DNA from: Choanephora cucurbitarum
Lineage: Eukaryota > Mucoromycota > Mucoromycetes > Mucorales > Choanephoraceae
Assembly (NCBI GenBank): GCA_025331435.1
Contig: JAIWNI010000066.1
Span: 62,001 to 126,000, forward strand
Direction of reading: 5' to 3'
DNA: 64,000 bases
The notes below the pieces were generated by a model. It saw nothing but the letters and a program-made list of their open reading frames with translations. It was not told the origin of the DNA and did not search any database. The translations under genes and the position numbers were made by a program. Shown here piece by piece: positions 42,866 to 56,035 of this stretch (positions within the stretch are counted from its first letter, which is position 1; the number at the start of each line of letters is the position of its first letter).

Positions 42866-45800
42866 TTATTTCTCTAATAAATAGGCTCGTATAACATCAC
42901 TCAAAATAGCAAAGTTAACTGGCTTTGATATATAAGTAGAAAATCCACATTCAAGGCACTTATTGGCTACATTGCTCATGACATTAGCAGAGAGAGCAAC
43001 AATAGGTTTTGGTTTTTCATTTGGTCCAAGATTCTGTTTTTCCCATTCCCGAATTTCACGTGTGGTTTCGTAACCATCTAAATGAGAAAGTGAGTCATTT
43101 TGTTCATTCCTTTTTTTTTTTTTTTTACCTTTGACAGGCATAAAGAGATCACACAAGATCAAACAATAATAATCTTTAGGATGTTTATGGTAAAGATCAA
43201 GGCATTCTTGACCATGCGTAGCCACATCCACACTTAGGCCCACTCGAGTTAAATAACGTGTAAGGACCTTTTGATTGACCAGATTATCTATTTTATATAT
43301 AAGTTATCTCTCTCTCTTTTATCTATAGCTAAGTTTACCTTCTACTAATAAAACACGATACCCTTTACCACCTACATCAGCTTCCATTTTTCTAAATATT
43401 TCCTTTTGAGTAGCTGCTCTCTTGTAAGGTGTATCAGGTGTAGACACAACACTGCTATTTCCCTTAGTACCAGACTGACTCTTGGGTTCCTGTTGACGCA
43501 CACCAAAATACCACCTCAGCTTAGTCTGTTTCAAAGGCTTAAACACAAAACTACAGGTCTGAGGAATCACCTGATCTTCTCGTCCTTTGGCATTTTCGGT
43601 AATCAAGGACCGCTGAATAGGCGTCGTGACCACCAAGACACTTGCCTTTTGTTGCTGCATTGATCCACAGATGGTGCGGGTAAGCGATAGGATCTGTTGC
43701 TCAGACGATAGATTGATCATGATGTAATCATAGGGTGGTGCATATGGATCTGAAAGCCGCTGAGTTGCCTCGATCTGATTGGTAAGTGACTCAATCTCGA
43801 AATGATGGGCATTGGCTTCAGAGGGCATGCATTCTTGATGGACAATGCTCTTGAGGATAGACCGAATATGGTTCTTCATGGATTCAAGCGAGTATTTCCA
43901 TTGAGAGATCAACAAGGCACGTAAAGGAGCAGCCCGGGTGGGTGTGCGAGGTGGTAAGATGACAATGCCTGAATTGGAGGTGATATTGAGTGCACTCGGA
44001 ATCGAACCAATGGTAGGAATGCGCAGTTCCATTGGTTTTCGACTGTTGTCTGATGGTAAAAGGGGTGTAGCTGCCGCCACAGCAGCTGCCACAGTGGAAG
44101 AGTTACGTACAGGTGGGGGTTTGAGTTGCATGGCGGCTGCCTTGGTCATCAGGACATCTTGAAGAATATCAGCAGGAGAAGCATCGTTGGGTATCATTCG
44201 AGTTGAATTGGTTTCGGTATTTACAATGTCCTTATGGCTTTCTAACATATGGTATCCATTCGATCGGAAGAAAGGATTGTTGTTTTCATTTTGAGGTGTC
44301 TGTGGTAAGGGTTTTGTGTGTGAGGTAGGAATGCCGAATTTGACGGTAAAGAAGAAGGTAGAGCCTTCACCCTTTCGACTCTTGCAGCTCATTTGGCCAC
44401 CATGAAGTTCAATCAATTGACGAGAGATCACTAAGCCTAATCCACTACCACCATGCTTTCTTGTACTCTATTACACCATATAAGTCATCATAATGAATGT
44501 TGCTAAAATAACTTACTGAGCTGTCTACTTGAGAGAAAGGCTTGAACATGACAGATTCATCTGCAGCATCAAAGCCTGTACCCGTATCGACCACTTCAAA
44601 TAACAAGATCAAATCTGTATCGTTCTTCTGTACGATACATTTGGTAAATACTTCACCTTCAGTTGTGAATTTAATGGCATTCTAATAGAACATATTAGAT
44701 TGTGTCTATATTGAAATCTATCAACTTACACCTATCAAATTCAACAAGACTTGTCTTAATCGAACACGATCACCAATCACTACATCAGGCACATCATCAT
44801 CTACCCAGAAGCTCAATTCAAGATTCTTTTGAATGGCCAGTGTAGACAAGAGCTCATTGGCATCTTCAATCATCGTAATCAAGCTAAAGGGTTCCCATTC
44901 AAGCTTCATCATGCCTGCCTCTACCTTGCTGAGATCAAGGATATCATTGATCACCACCAGCAGTGACTCAGCAGACTGTTGAATGGTATGCACATAATCC
45001 ATCTGTTCAGCAGTCAATTCGGTATCCAATAGGAAATTAAGCATGCCTGTGATACCAATCAAGGGCGTACGAATTTCGTGTGACATATTTGACAGAAACC
45101 GGGTTTTACTTTCAGTTGATTTCTGTGCTGCATCATGTGCTTCTTTTAATTTCTGTTCTAATAATTTGTGATCATTGATATCCGTACTATTGAATCATTT
45201 AGTGAAAATCTTGTGTAAATTAGAATGACTTACCAAGTACCAAACCAACGAATGTCACCTGTATCCAGTTCATCCACAGAGACACATTTAACCAAGAACC
45301 AACGGTATTCTTCATTCACACTCAACAAGCGTACTTCTGTCTGCCATGAGATGCCTGCCTTGTTCTTGAGTGTAAGGAGATCAGGTAACTGAAGCTTAAT
45401 ACGATCTTCAGGATGAACACAGGACATGAATCCTAATCCCATCGTCTGATCAAACGATTTACCAGAATACATGCTCCATTTACCATTGGTGTAAGTGATG
45501 CCTACCTGAGGCGAGAGAGTAAAGACGATCTGAGGAATGGCCTCTGCCAACAATCGATATTTACGTTCATTACTCTCAATCTCCATCTGCCTCAGATTGT
45601 TTTCCTTGGCTACCCGTTGATCATGAATATCCGTACTATCATAAATAAGTAAACATATTAAACTACATCATACGAGTTCCCTTACCATGTACCAAACCAA
45701 TGAATGATACGTCCTTTCAAATCTCTTAAGGGTACAATACGCCAAAGGAAACAACGATAGACACCATCAAAGCGCTTCAGACGATATTCACCAGCAAACC

Positions 45801-48135
45801 CATTGCCCTGTTCATAAGAGAGTTCCCAAGCCTTTTTGCATTCAGGCTGATCGTCAGGGTGCATATGGGATAGCCAGAGAGAGCCCAGATGATCTTTAAG
45901 GGGTCTACCTGTGTACTGAAGTGTACGGTTATTGACCCAGGTGACTTGGCCAGTATTGGTTGAACAGGTAAAGACATGGATTGGAATACCATCAATGATC
46001 AGTCGTAAAAGGCTTGATTTGGGTGCCACCAACAATCGATCGACAGTCTTACCCAAGGCATGGAAATGGAAGCCATCATCATCCATGCCTTTTCTTACTT
46101 GACTACGCCGCTTATACTTTCGAGGTCGTTTTGTTCTCTTTCTCATCATGGTCTTGAAAAGGGATTTCTTGGGTAATTGAACCTGTTCTTCTTCTTCTTC
46201 TTCAGTTGATTTGGAAGGTATATCTTCATCCATACTACTAGGATGATGTTGATGACAATATTTATTACTACACATGTTATGCGGTGGAATAGAGGCAGAG
46301 ATAGGTAGACCGGTAGTAGGTGAGACAGCACCCCATCCTTCAATGACAGCAACAGAAGATGGGGAGAGGGCTTGATAGGAAGAAAGAGAACTGGATCGAC
46401 CATGTTGATTGGGTAGATTAGATTGAGAGGCATAAGAAGAAGAGAGATCGCTATTGGCTGAATTCTTTCTCTCTTGGGGTTCTTGCATCACATTCGAATC
46501 TGTCACGGTCTCTAGTGAGCTTCGAGTGAAGTTGGACATACAGCCTAGGTGATCAGGTCGTTTGATAAGTTGATGTTTGGGTGTTGCGTCATCTGTATGG
46601 TAGAAATAATCATCTTCCATATCGCCATGATCATCACTGTCAGTGGATTCTGGCTTAGAGGTATCATCAAACTCGTTCTGTTTCTTTGTCTTTGAATTCT
46701 GACTGGCATTCGTAAGGCTGGCAGCAATGAAAGGTGAGAGAGAGGTGATACTGGAGAGTAAGACAGCAGGGTAAGGTACAATGGGTGCCAAAAAGGAAAG
46801 GATGGCAATGGGTGTAGGATGACTGTTTCTCTGAGATAGATTAAAGTAGAGTTGTTGTCCAATCACATCTGAGGGATGAAAGAGAGGGATATGGACAACA
46901 GACTGTACATTAGAGAGAGGAGGTGGGTAAGGTACTGAGGTGTGTTCATAGGATTCTGGTGAAACAGGATTAAATGCTTCATCATCTATATCAGGTGGTG
47001 ACTGAAAGAATGGATTGATATCAGGATCCATGATGGCTGGTGAGGGTGCGGGTGACTGAGACCATGGTGAGGGCTGCTGTTGTTCATATTCATCGAAATC
47101 CTGCAGAAATGTGCTGGGTGCAGAGGGAGCATGATTGTCTATTGAATGCGTACTGCTGGTATCGTCATTCGAGAGACAGGAACCATCTACCAGGATTTCA
47201 GTTGCCTCGTCCTTAAGGCAAGGTGTGGTAATGATAGGCAGTGTCCAACTGGACTTTCTTTTGTCTACTGTCTGGTCAAATAAGGCTCGTTTAAATAGTT
47301 CATGTCTATCTTCATTACTCTGTTGACGCCTAGAACGTCTACGGAACTCTCTTGAGAGCACAACAGGCCCATTTCTCTTCAAGATACGATTGACACTTGG
47401 GTTAGTGATGAGTGGTTCAGGTTCTGATTCAAATGGCTGTAGACGATCAAAGCACCAAGGAACATGGTGAGGACCTGTCTCATGCACATCATGACCATGT
47501 AAGAAATAATCATAGTGTGATTCATCTTCTTCTGTTGATGCTTCACTTTCATGGTGAGTAAGTGAAGAGCCATCTGATTCTCGACTGATGGATCCTGTCT
47601 TGTTATAGACTGCCTTTAATCCCCAAGGACCATTGAAGGGATCACTGGGATCTTGAGGGATACTGAGGGCTACTCGAGTGGCATGAAATGCATTGCCTGT
47701 ATTCACTATTAGTTTTTATTTACTAAATCCTTTTTTTATTGTTATCTCTCACCTGAGAATATCTTGACAAGTGATTCCCACCAAGCATGAATTTCTATTT
47801 CACTTGTAAGCTTTAATGATGTATTGTATAAATTAGGTGCTTCAAATGAGGCCATTCTATGTTGAATGGAAATGGGTTTATGCTTTATGGGTTTCTGTTG
47901 TTGTTGTTGTTGTTGTTGTTGTTGATGTTTCTTTTGTAACTGTTTCTGCCCAGAATAGAGCTGGGCATGATATTGAGAGGTGGCTGAGGAAGAATGATCA
48001 CTGATCTTTTGGTATTATTAAAATGACTAATAAATGGATTTCATCTAATTGAGTTTTGTCCTCTTTTTCTTTCTTACCTGTTCATGTTTATAAGAGAGGT
48101 ATAGTGTAAAGTGAAGATGGGGTCATTCAGATCAT
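42866..48135 (-). CDS. Hybrid sensor histidine kinase with two PAS domains and receiver (5' end unresolved)
   Basis: Cytosolic-looking hybrid kinase (no membrane segment). Exons (minus): 48078-48135, 47753-48000, 45686-47696, 45234-45635, 44730-45186, 44517-44681, 43339-44467, 43129-43287, 42866-43077; all GT..AG, about 1613 codons. The first listed exon follows a strong pyrimidine tract and AG with phase 1, so an upstream start exon is missing. Layout: polyGln near the N-terminus, a conserved fungal segment (EIEIHAWWESLVKIFS), a disordered Ser-rich region, PAS1 and PAS2 (both ending WFGT), H-box SNMSHEIRTPLIGI, N-box NAIKFT, G boxes DTGTGF and GGSGLGL, a receiver-like region without the acceptor Asp, and a final receiver (VEDNLVN, phosphoacceptor in LILCDLFMP, conserved Lys in SKPV). 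It would relay phosphate to Ypd1-type proteins. Confidence 0.9.
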
Positions 48136-48298
48136 CTAGTTAAAAAAAAAAGAAAAGGAGAAAAAAAAAAAAAAAAGATTAAAAAATCACACTAAAATGA
48201 ATTTTATGTAGGAGTTTAAAATAGTTACTTAAAATAGAAAAGAATGAAAAGCATGACGTACATCATTTTATTTACATATTAATTTACAATGGAATGAT

Positions 48299-49721
48299 TT
48301 AGTGAAGGTGACTGACAGCAGCTTCAATGGAAGCAACAATGTTCTTGAGGGCAAGTTCAGTCTCTTCTTCAGTAATGTTAAGAGGAGGAATCAATCGAAG
48401 GGTTTCATAGATAGAAGTAGTCAGGATAAGTGTATCCAACTTGTAAGCTTCAGCAGCTACACTACTGGCAAAACCATAAGGAACACCCATAAACTCAATA
48501 CCAATCATCAGACCCTTACCACGGATATCACAAGTAACACCCTCAGGCAAGAGAGCAGGAATCTTGGCTCTTAAGGTCTGGAAGAACTGTTCAGAACGAG
48601 CATTACAGTTATCCAACAGCTTTTCTTCTTCAAAGATCTGAAGGGTCGCCTTAGCAGCTGCACAGGCAATGGCATTACCAGAATAGGTGCCTCCCATGGA
48701 ACCAGCAGGTTGGAGGTCCATGATTTCCTTACGAGACACAATGGCTGAGAGTGGATAGCCTGAGGCAATACCCTTGGCCATCACCAGAATATCAGGCTCA
48801 ACACCGAAATGCTCAACAGCAAACATCTTACCGGTACGACCAAAGCCAGACTGAACTTCATCACAGATCAATAGAATGTCATGTTTATCACAGATCTTTC
48901 TGAGACCATGAAGGAAATCTAAATGGGTGGATTAGTTTGCGCATTCAATCTTGTGTTGAAGTATACTTTACTTTGAGGAGGTACAACATAACCACCTTCA
49001 CCTTGAACAGGTTCAATCAGAATAGCAGCTGTATCCTTGGGGTCAGAACGTTGCTTCAACAAGAGTTCCAGTTGATGAAGGGCTTCTTCACCACACCAAT
49101 CAGCAGTGAACTGGTTGGGATCCGCCTTATGACAGGCCCATTGTTGAAAGTAAGGATAGGGAGCCACATGAACACCAGGCATCAGAGGAGAGAAACCAGC
49201 ACTATAGACCGTCTTGGAGGTTGTCAGGGCCATGGTACCAAAAGTACGACCATGGTAAGAACCTTGAAAGACAACGATATTCTGTCGCTTGGTAGCATGA
49301 CGAGCTACCTTGATGGCAGCCTCCACTGCTTCAGAACCCGAGTTCCAGAAGAAGAAGGTGTCTAATCTTGGAGAAGGCATCTTGGGAATCAAGCCTTCGA
49401 TCAAGTCAAGCATAGGCTTTTGATAGAAGATGTTGACTTGACCATGAGAGAGATTGGCAGCTTGGTCTTGAACAGCCTTGACAACAGTAGGATGACAGTG
49501 ACCTAACCATCTGTTTATATCCCTTTATTTCTTTGATTATCCTCTCTCTATTTACCTGTGTTGGTCACACCAATACCAGTAGTAAGATCAAGATACTTTT
49601 TACCATCCACCGTATAGACATAAGTACCCTTTGCCTTTTCAATCACAAGTTCAGTTGATCTACCGATACCAGCGGCAATATGCTTCTTTCCGTATTGAGC
49701 GAGTTTTGTAGCAATAGACAT
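48299..49721 (-). CDS. Class III aminotransferase, 4-aminobutyrate aminotransferase type
   Basis: PLP enzyme transferring the terminal amino group of an omega-amino acid such as GABA to a keto acid. Exons (minus) 49556-49721, 48972-49502, 48299-48918; introns of 53 nt each; 438 aa. Motifs: [36 protein letters not shown] (phosphate binding), [43 protein letters not shown], the PLP-binding Lys in [13 protein letters not shown], and [13 protein letters not shown]. No mitochondrial presequence is evident. The sequence resembles the bacterial-type GABA aminotransferase subgroup; the true substrate is not determined. It lies about 160 bp upstream of, and tandem with, the histidine kinase. Confidence 0.9.
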
Positions 49722-52196
49722 AGTGAGAGTATATAAAAAAAAGAAGAAGAGAAAAAAAAAGGAAAAAAGTAAAAAGATGGGGATTTATTTATAATGTCAA
49801 AAAGGAACTAACTTTATCCAATAGCAAGCCAATCACTCTACTCAATTTCCTTTTTAAGCAACTCTTTGAGATTTGGCGTGTGAAAACTGTTGCTTTTAAA
49901 TAACAATAAGATGGAGTCATGATAGAGTATTGAAGTGTCTCATTATCTGGGTTTCAATCATGGTATGATAAAGAGAGAGTAACTTGCTCGAAAGGCTTCT
50001 GATTGGATAGTCAACAAGATTTGATTAGGTTGCTTTTGCTTGTCAGGATGAGTTTTCCCCCCTTATCACTGATAACAAAATGAGTTTTAAAATACGATAT
50101 AAAGAGTTTCTTTTGTTGTTCCTGAATATGCATCATTTGACAAGTGTCAGTTACCTTCAGTCATAAAACCTATCAAATTGTATGTGAGATCACTATGGAA
50201 AGAAGAAGGAAAGGGGGGTTATCCATAGGGGTTTATATTCGGTTGATCGTTTTATTCCACTGCACATATGATGCAAATCCATTGTCATTCAATAAGACTC
50301 ATACACAACACTTTTACGTGGGAAAACACGAAAACTCTCTCTCTCTCTCTCTCTCTCTTTTCTTTTTTATTATTATTTTATATCCATCGATATCTGTTCT
50401 TACTTGAATGATAGATGATGACTACTCTAGCTTATGGCGGAGTTTTCTAGGGATTCTGATAATGGGATAGAATAGATAAAGTTAAATGGCAGTAGAGATA
50501 AGGTTTTATAAGTGCAACATAACTGAGAAAAAAGTAGCTAAAGAAGGTCCCAAGTTGATACATGACGCGAAGGCTCCTATCTACTTGAACTACTGATGAA
50601 GGGGAATCTCATGACGCGTTTTTTTACTATCTATACCCTTATGGATAATGAGTTGTAACAGTCAACACGATTTCTTCAAGGTGATACAAGAAGGAATAGA
50701 AGAGCTCTTCTTAGTCTCATGTTCTTTTCTGTGCAAAAAAAACATTCACTCCAAGTCAAGAAAGTATATACTCTCCTTAAAATACACTTCATACCAGCTA
50801 GAAACAGAGAGATGATAGATAGACAAACAAACAAAAAAAGAGTGATTGTTTTAGCTTTTTTTTGATATCATGCCCATAAGCTAGTTCATACTTTAGCTGA
50901 GACTAATCGGATTGAAAGAATACAGACTAGCAAATAGTATGGGATAGAAAGGTATAGTTGATCATTTCACTATCCATCCCAAGATGACAAAATGCTTCTT
51001 TAGAGTATGTACTCAAAGCTTTAGAGCCAATCTATAAAATGAATTTAAGCGCGAATTATCTTGCACAAGTAGAGAAACACACACACACACAGAACAGAGA
51101 GGAGTTTCCTTAACAAAAGTATTCAGCTACAAAAAAAAAAGAAGGACTGTTGACTATTTCATGAAGAGCTAAGAGAGTCAAAATGATTGTTTTCTATATC
51201 CTACTAAAGCGAAGGGTCATGGTATTCAGTATAGGCATTATAAATCTCTAAACTTTGAGATATTCATAAACTGTAGTCTATACACAAAGAAAGAAATACC
51301 AGTTTCATCTAAAAAAAAAAAGTCTACACTTTCCTTAATAATAGTATCAAAAGATAATGAAGGTTTGCTTAGTTTTGTCTCTTTGCTCCATCTGGGACCA
51401 TTCTCTTGTCTAAATGACATAATCTAGAAAAAAGCAAAGAGAACTATTTGCTATCTATCTTATGATGAACACATTCAAGACTATTGAATGTGAGATAGTG
51501 TGAAGACTAAGTTTCCTTTAGGGCCGACTAAGATAGAGTGGCTCCTTTTTATTTTTATCCTGACAGCTAAACTCCTCTTTAATTCCAAAATTCTGGGTTT
51601 TTTTTTAGTCGGAATATCAAACTCTACTTTGATCGACATATGAGATGGAGATTTGAAGATGACATTACTTTAAAGACACTTGTGCTGAGAAACTTCCTTT
51701 TTTTTAGATTGCTACTTTGATAAAAAAAAGATATGATGTTGCATACTAGAGGATACCTACTGCAAATAAAATGATATCAAGGTATTGAATCTCGAGTGAA
51801 GGCTAGTTCTTTGTTAAAAGAAAGAAAGCTATATAAGAATAGAGTTAGAATAGACAGAGGTAACATTACTGTGTTAGGTGAATTTGATACAGACGATTCA
51901 TTAGTTGCCTGTATACAGTTTGTTCATTCAAAATAAAAGCTCATTAGGCTTAAAGATACACACTGTAGTGACGTCTGATGCCATTATGGTAACTTTTTTT
52001 GGTTACTCATTCACATGATAAAGTCATTTAAATGATGGTCAAATTCCATCATGTACAAACAAATGATAGGATATCACTCTATTAAACGCATGATCCCATT
52101 GAACCTAAGCAGCTCTTTTTTTTATCAGCAAACTATAAGCAACACTGCCTTATAGAGGCAAGTTGAAAGAAAATAAGGTGATTTATTTGTTTATTA
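49722..52196. other. 2.5-kb gene-free stretch
   Basis: AT-rich with many poly-A/T tracts, a CA repeat near 51078 and a CT repeat at 50335-50358. No frame above noise, no RNA gene or element ends seen. Confidence 0.5.
50335..50358 (+). repeat. (CT)n microsatellite
   Basis: About twelve tandem CT units. Confidence 0.9.
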
Positions 52197-52937
52197 TTAT
52201 TCTTCTATTTCGTATGCGACAATCTCCTGCAGCTGTTCTAGGATCGTTGGCCATGGCTTTAAATAGTCATGCATTTTCTGCTCCCAAGTACGGTCATCCA
52301 ATTGATCAGACGGTGTAAACAAAAGCTGACGAAATCCTTGGTATTCATCACCCATACTTTCTTGACAATTGATAAAGAACTGTGGATAGGCTTCTTTTGA
52401 GAGTCTCTCAGGCATCTGTCGAATACGACTGATGGTCACATGAGAAAAGAAATGGTCACTCGCATCTGTCACATCCTCTTCTTCTTCTTCTTCACCAAGA
52501 TAGCCAACCAGCTCTTTGAATTTCTCCAACAGAGAAGGCACACCCTGCAGTGCCTTTGAGATACGCTTCATCCATTCCACATCGGGCATCTGTGTACGCT
52601 CACAATAGAGTGTGTTTTCAAATCGAGGCCATCTTGAGTCCAGGTGAGATCGTAGAGCCAGAAAGAAGGTCTTGTTGTGACTCACCAGTTCTTTCATTTC
52701 AGCTGCACGGTCAAAGAGAGCGACCAGCATTGTGTTGGGTACCACTTGGACATGAATATCAATGGTGGGTGATGTTGCACAAGGGGATAGCAATTGTTCT
52801 TCTGGTTGTTGCATTGGCAGATCAAAAGTGACTGATGATTTGCGTTTACCGTGTATAGGTGACGTAAGCATCTTTGGAGAATCTTCTTCCTTTTGTTGTT
52901 GTTCAGTTGAAGGATAGACAATAATAGGTGAATTCAT
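52197..52937 (-). CDS. Protein with two PAH-like repeats, unknown function
   Basis: Intronless 246-aa protein if started at the second Met of the frame (52937); the upstream extension to 53045 is Phe/Leu-rich sequence encoded by a poly-T leader and is unlikely to be coding. Residues 1-75 are disordered (Gln, Ser, Pro). Two segments of about 65-75 residues look alike: TFFLALRSHLDSRWPRF..EWMKRISKALQGVPSLLEK and QFFINCQESMGDEYQGF..WEQKMHDYLKPWPTILEQ, each ending in a KELVGYLGE / QEIVAYEIE type segment. The pattern of a four-helix unit with L-x-G-x-P-x-L-L-x-x-F recalls the paired amphipathic helix (PAH) repeats of Sin3. An acidic loop (EEEEEEDVTD) separates the units. The PAH link is inference; the internal duplication is seen directly. 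Confidence 0.65.
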   Translation of the reverse strand: MNSPIIVYPSTEQQQKEEDSPKMLTSPIHGKRKSSVTFDLPMQQPEEQLLSPCATSPTIDIHVQVVPNTMLVALFDRAAEMKELVSHNKTFFLALRSHLDSRWPRFENTLYCERTQMPDVEWMKRISKALQGVPSLLEKFKELVGYLGEEEEEEDVTDASDHFFSHVTISRIRQMPERLSKEAYPQFFINCQESMGDEYQGFRQLLFTPSDQLDDRTWEQKMHDYLKPWPTILEQLQEIVAYEIEE

Positions 52938-54049
52938 TTGAAGAAAGGGTAAAAGAAGAAAAAATAATAAAAAAAAAAAAAGAAACTCAGGCGTTTTAAT
53001 GCAACAGAATTTAAAGTTTATGCTTTTCCCGTAAGAAAATTCCATATCTGTTCCACTCTGTTTGGAAATATCTGTGGGAAATTTAAATATAGAAAAACCG
53101 TTTTCTCTCTAAATAAGCTGGCGTGTTGAAGAGGTCATAGTTTAACTGCACTGTGGGATCAAACTGATGTGTTGTTTGGAAATAGAGTCATTCTGATGAA
53201 CTGCCTTTCATAGAAACTAAACAAATCAATGAAGTTCCGTCCATCTAATGATCTCAACTCGCTAGAAAGGCAGTTATTTCAAATGAACTATAAGGTGATA
53301 GATACATTGCTCAAGTCAATCAATGAATTCAAGCAATGGCCTTGATTGAAGCAAGTTTATACATCACTTCATGGAAGCCTCAGTATTCAAGAAGCACAGG
53401 AACAACCCTATTGTTTATAAGCTAAACATTTTATCCTTTGAAAACTGTGCATTCTGTTCTCCCAAAACAAGTAGATGCATGTGATCCAATGTTGTTTCAT
53501 TGGATTGATTTGTTTATAAGCTTATTACCTGAAATCAGTAACCAAAGCTCACTGTAAATCAGTCATTTCCCAATCGAAGCAATTGAACAGTTAGTTATAC
53601 TGAAAGTTGAAAGAAGGCCTGTTTATCTCATCAAAATAGCTTTTATTTTGTGTTTGGCGGGTTTTTATTGAAAAAAAGAAATCATCAAATTGATGGTTCA
53701 TTGTGTGTAATTTTGATTGTATTATTTTCAAACTGAATTTGTGCAGCTTTTTGGTGTTGTTTTTTAACGCTCATGAGTCTGTTCCAGGCTAATTGTACGC
53801 TTTCAACATCAGAGTAGGATCACGAAACTACCCTGATTTATTTTCGTCTTTTTCTTTTCTTTCTTTTACGTTTTTTAACTTAAAGACTGCACGACTGCTA
53901 GCTAATCTTCACAGCTTGAATACATATGCATCCTCTATATCCAAAATTAGGTAGTCTCATTCACAAAACATACTTCTTCTTTTGTTTTAATTTTTGTATC
54001 ATTATTTTAAAAGTAACAAGAAAAAGAAGAAAGTCTAGGATCTAATAGC
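52938..54049. other. Intergenic, no gene seen
   Basis: AT-rich, no coding frame or repeat of note. Confidence 0.45.
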
Positions 54050-54419
54050 CTATGCAGGAACAACATCGCCAGACTTCATAAGCGGCATCTCTTGCTCAAT
54101 TACCGTAAACCTTCTTTCAACGCGGCGAGATGACAAGGCTCTCATTCGATGGTTATCCAAATTATGGAAAAAGTCGTTCATCTATCGATTTATTAGTATC
54201 ACTATTCCATAAGAACACAAATTAATCATCTACTTACTTTTTCGAATCGCCACGCGCAAGTACTCACTTGAGAAGGTTGACTCAAAGTCAACCATTCTTT
54301 CTTCGTCTGACATGTACTCCAACTGAAACAAGGCATCACATTCTTCTTTTGTTCCGTAGCCAGTAGACAAGTGCTCAGGTGCAGTATTGTACGATTTTTG
54401 GCGCATGGCACATTTCTAT
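54050..54419 (-). pseudogene. Frameshifted relic of a small unknown gene
   Basis: Exon-like 54238-54419 reads TKEECDALFQLEYMSDEERM and on to SSEYLRVAIRK; exon-like 54050-54181 reads MNDFFHNLDNHRMRALSSRR to ..MPLMKSGDVVPA and a stop. A GTAAGT donor and a TAG acceptor bracket 54182-54237, but the phases differ by one base at an A5 run, so the spliced product would stop at once. The MSDEE-plus-helical pattern recalls element-associated open frames repeated in Mucorales genomes, but I cannot name a family. Confidence 0.3.
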
Positions 54420-56035
54420 AAAAAAAAATGGTAAGTACTTACGTACTCTATTTTTTGACTACATGAGTGTAAAGCATTTTTGTTTCCTTCTTTTCTCTTT
54501 TCAATTAAAACCTAAGTTCTCATATAGAGCTTGTAAACTTTTAAGTTCGCGCTTATGGCATCGCGAAGGATGACCAGTTGAATGTACCTTTGATGAAGCA
54601 AGCATGAGCTAAACTTTCTCACAAATGGTCATTCATATGTAACCCTTCAGAAGTTTCTGAAAAGAAGAAGAAGAGAGGTCCTCACTTCAAGACACTTTCT
54701 TTGAAATATGTCCTGGCCGTTTACACGAACAACAAGGAAGCCAGACACAACACTGTTATGGGATCCACGTCCTTGACATCTCTAACGCAACCCTTCTTAG
54801 AGACTTATCTGTCTGAATTATAAGACAGGCGAAAGAGAAAACATCATGCATGACTCTATCAACAACATTGCATACAGACATATGTAGTTGTCTTTAAAAA
54901 AAAAATCAACGACTGAGACCAGCTAATACGGCCAGAGGTTTCTTTGAATGAGTCGTATTGTCATATAGACCACTATGTGTAAAAAAAAAGAAAACCTGGG
55001 CAGCAACTGAAGCCACTATTAATGGGAAGAAACAAAGGTCCAATGCTGACGATCTTTGCTGTCGATACAAGACAGGTTATCGTGGCAACTTTGACAAGGA
55101 CAAATTTACCAGTCTATCTGAGAAGCTCTGAGTGTCCTTGCAATTGAACCTGTCTACGCAACGTACCTGATAGCATAAAAATAGAGGCACGCTATCACGA
55201 TTACCCTCCCCCACCCTATTCTTGTAAACTACAACCAGTTGAAAAGGTATGGGGGGATAACAAAGAACAAGTCCGCGTTCAATGGCAAGGCAAAGGAAAC
55301 TGCTGTCGTTTTGAAGAAACAGATGAAGAAGAAGACGCGTCCGTATTAGCAGGCTCGAAGGCACCTCTATTAAATTTAGAAACAGTGCGATGAAATAACT
55401 AATCGAGTGTGAATAGAGAAAGGCAAGCGACGTTGCCGAGAGCACTTGCTCCAAGTCTCGCTCTCGTACCAAGTCTGTGGGTATTGCTCTTTTCCTGTCT
55501 TTGCTCCCCCCCTCTCAACAATGAGTTGAAGTTGTCTGAGAAAGCAAGTTAGACATGTAAAAGACAAGAACACGAACACTCATTTTCTTATACTATAGTG
55601 GATGATAGACAATATGAATGTGTCTGCTGAATTGATGATGATAAAGAACAAGTGCATTTCAAAGCACTACAACGACGAAAAAATGAAACCAATCGAATGC
55701 CTGTAAGTGAAAAGAAAGAAGCAAGCAAAACAAGAACCCTAGCTTATTTTAACTATCTTGCATGTATGTCCATAGTGCCTCGGGAAGTATTTTTTTCTTC
55801 TCCAAAAGAAAATCAAGCTCGATTACTTCGTTCATGAAACATGCTGATCATACTAGACTGACGAAGTACATCAATTTCAAAAAGAATCAGTACAAGCCCC
55901 CAGCCTTAGTTGACGCGTAGCTTTTGAAGTTGAAATAAGTAGTGTATAAAAACCACCCCCTCTTTTTCTCTATTTTTTTTTCTCTTTTGCTGACTGTTCT
56001 TTTGCTTTTCTACTTAGGTATGTCAAGAAGAAAAT
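54420..56035. other. Sparse region, unassigned fragments
   Basis: Several short frames (for example about 54700-54820 + reading YVLAVYTNNKEARHNTVMG) could be decayed coding DNA, but no family was recognised and all are interrupted. Confidence 0.35.

Noticed and set aside
52938..53045. N-terminal extension of the PAH-like protein from the ATG at 53045
   Set aside because: Encoded mostly by a poly-T/A leader giving Phe/Leu-rich residues; the ATG at 52937 starts a normal protein.
54182..54237. Reading 54050-54419 as an intact two-exon gene
   Set aside because: Donor and acceptor phases differ by one base, giving an immediate stop.
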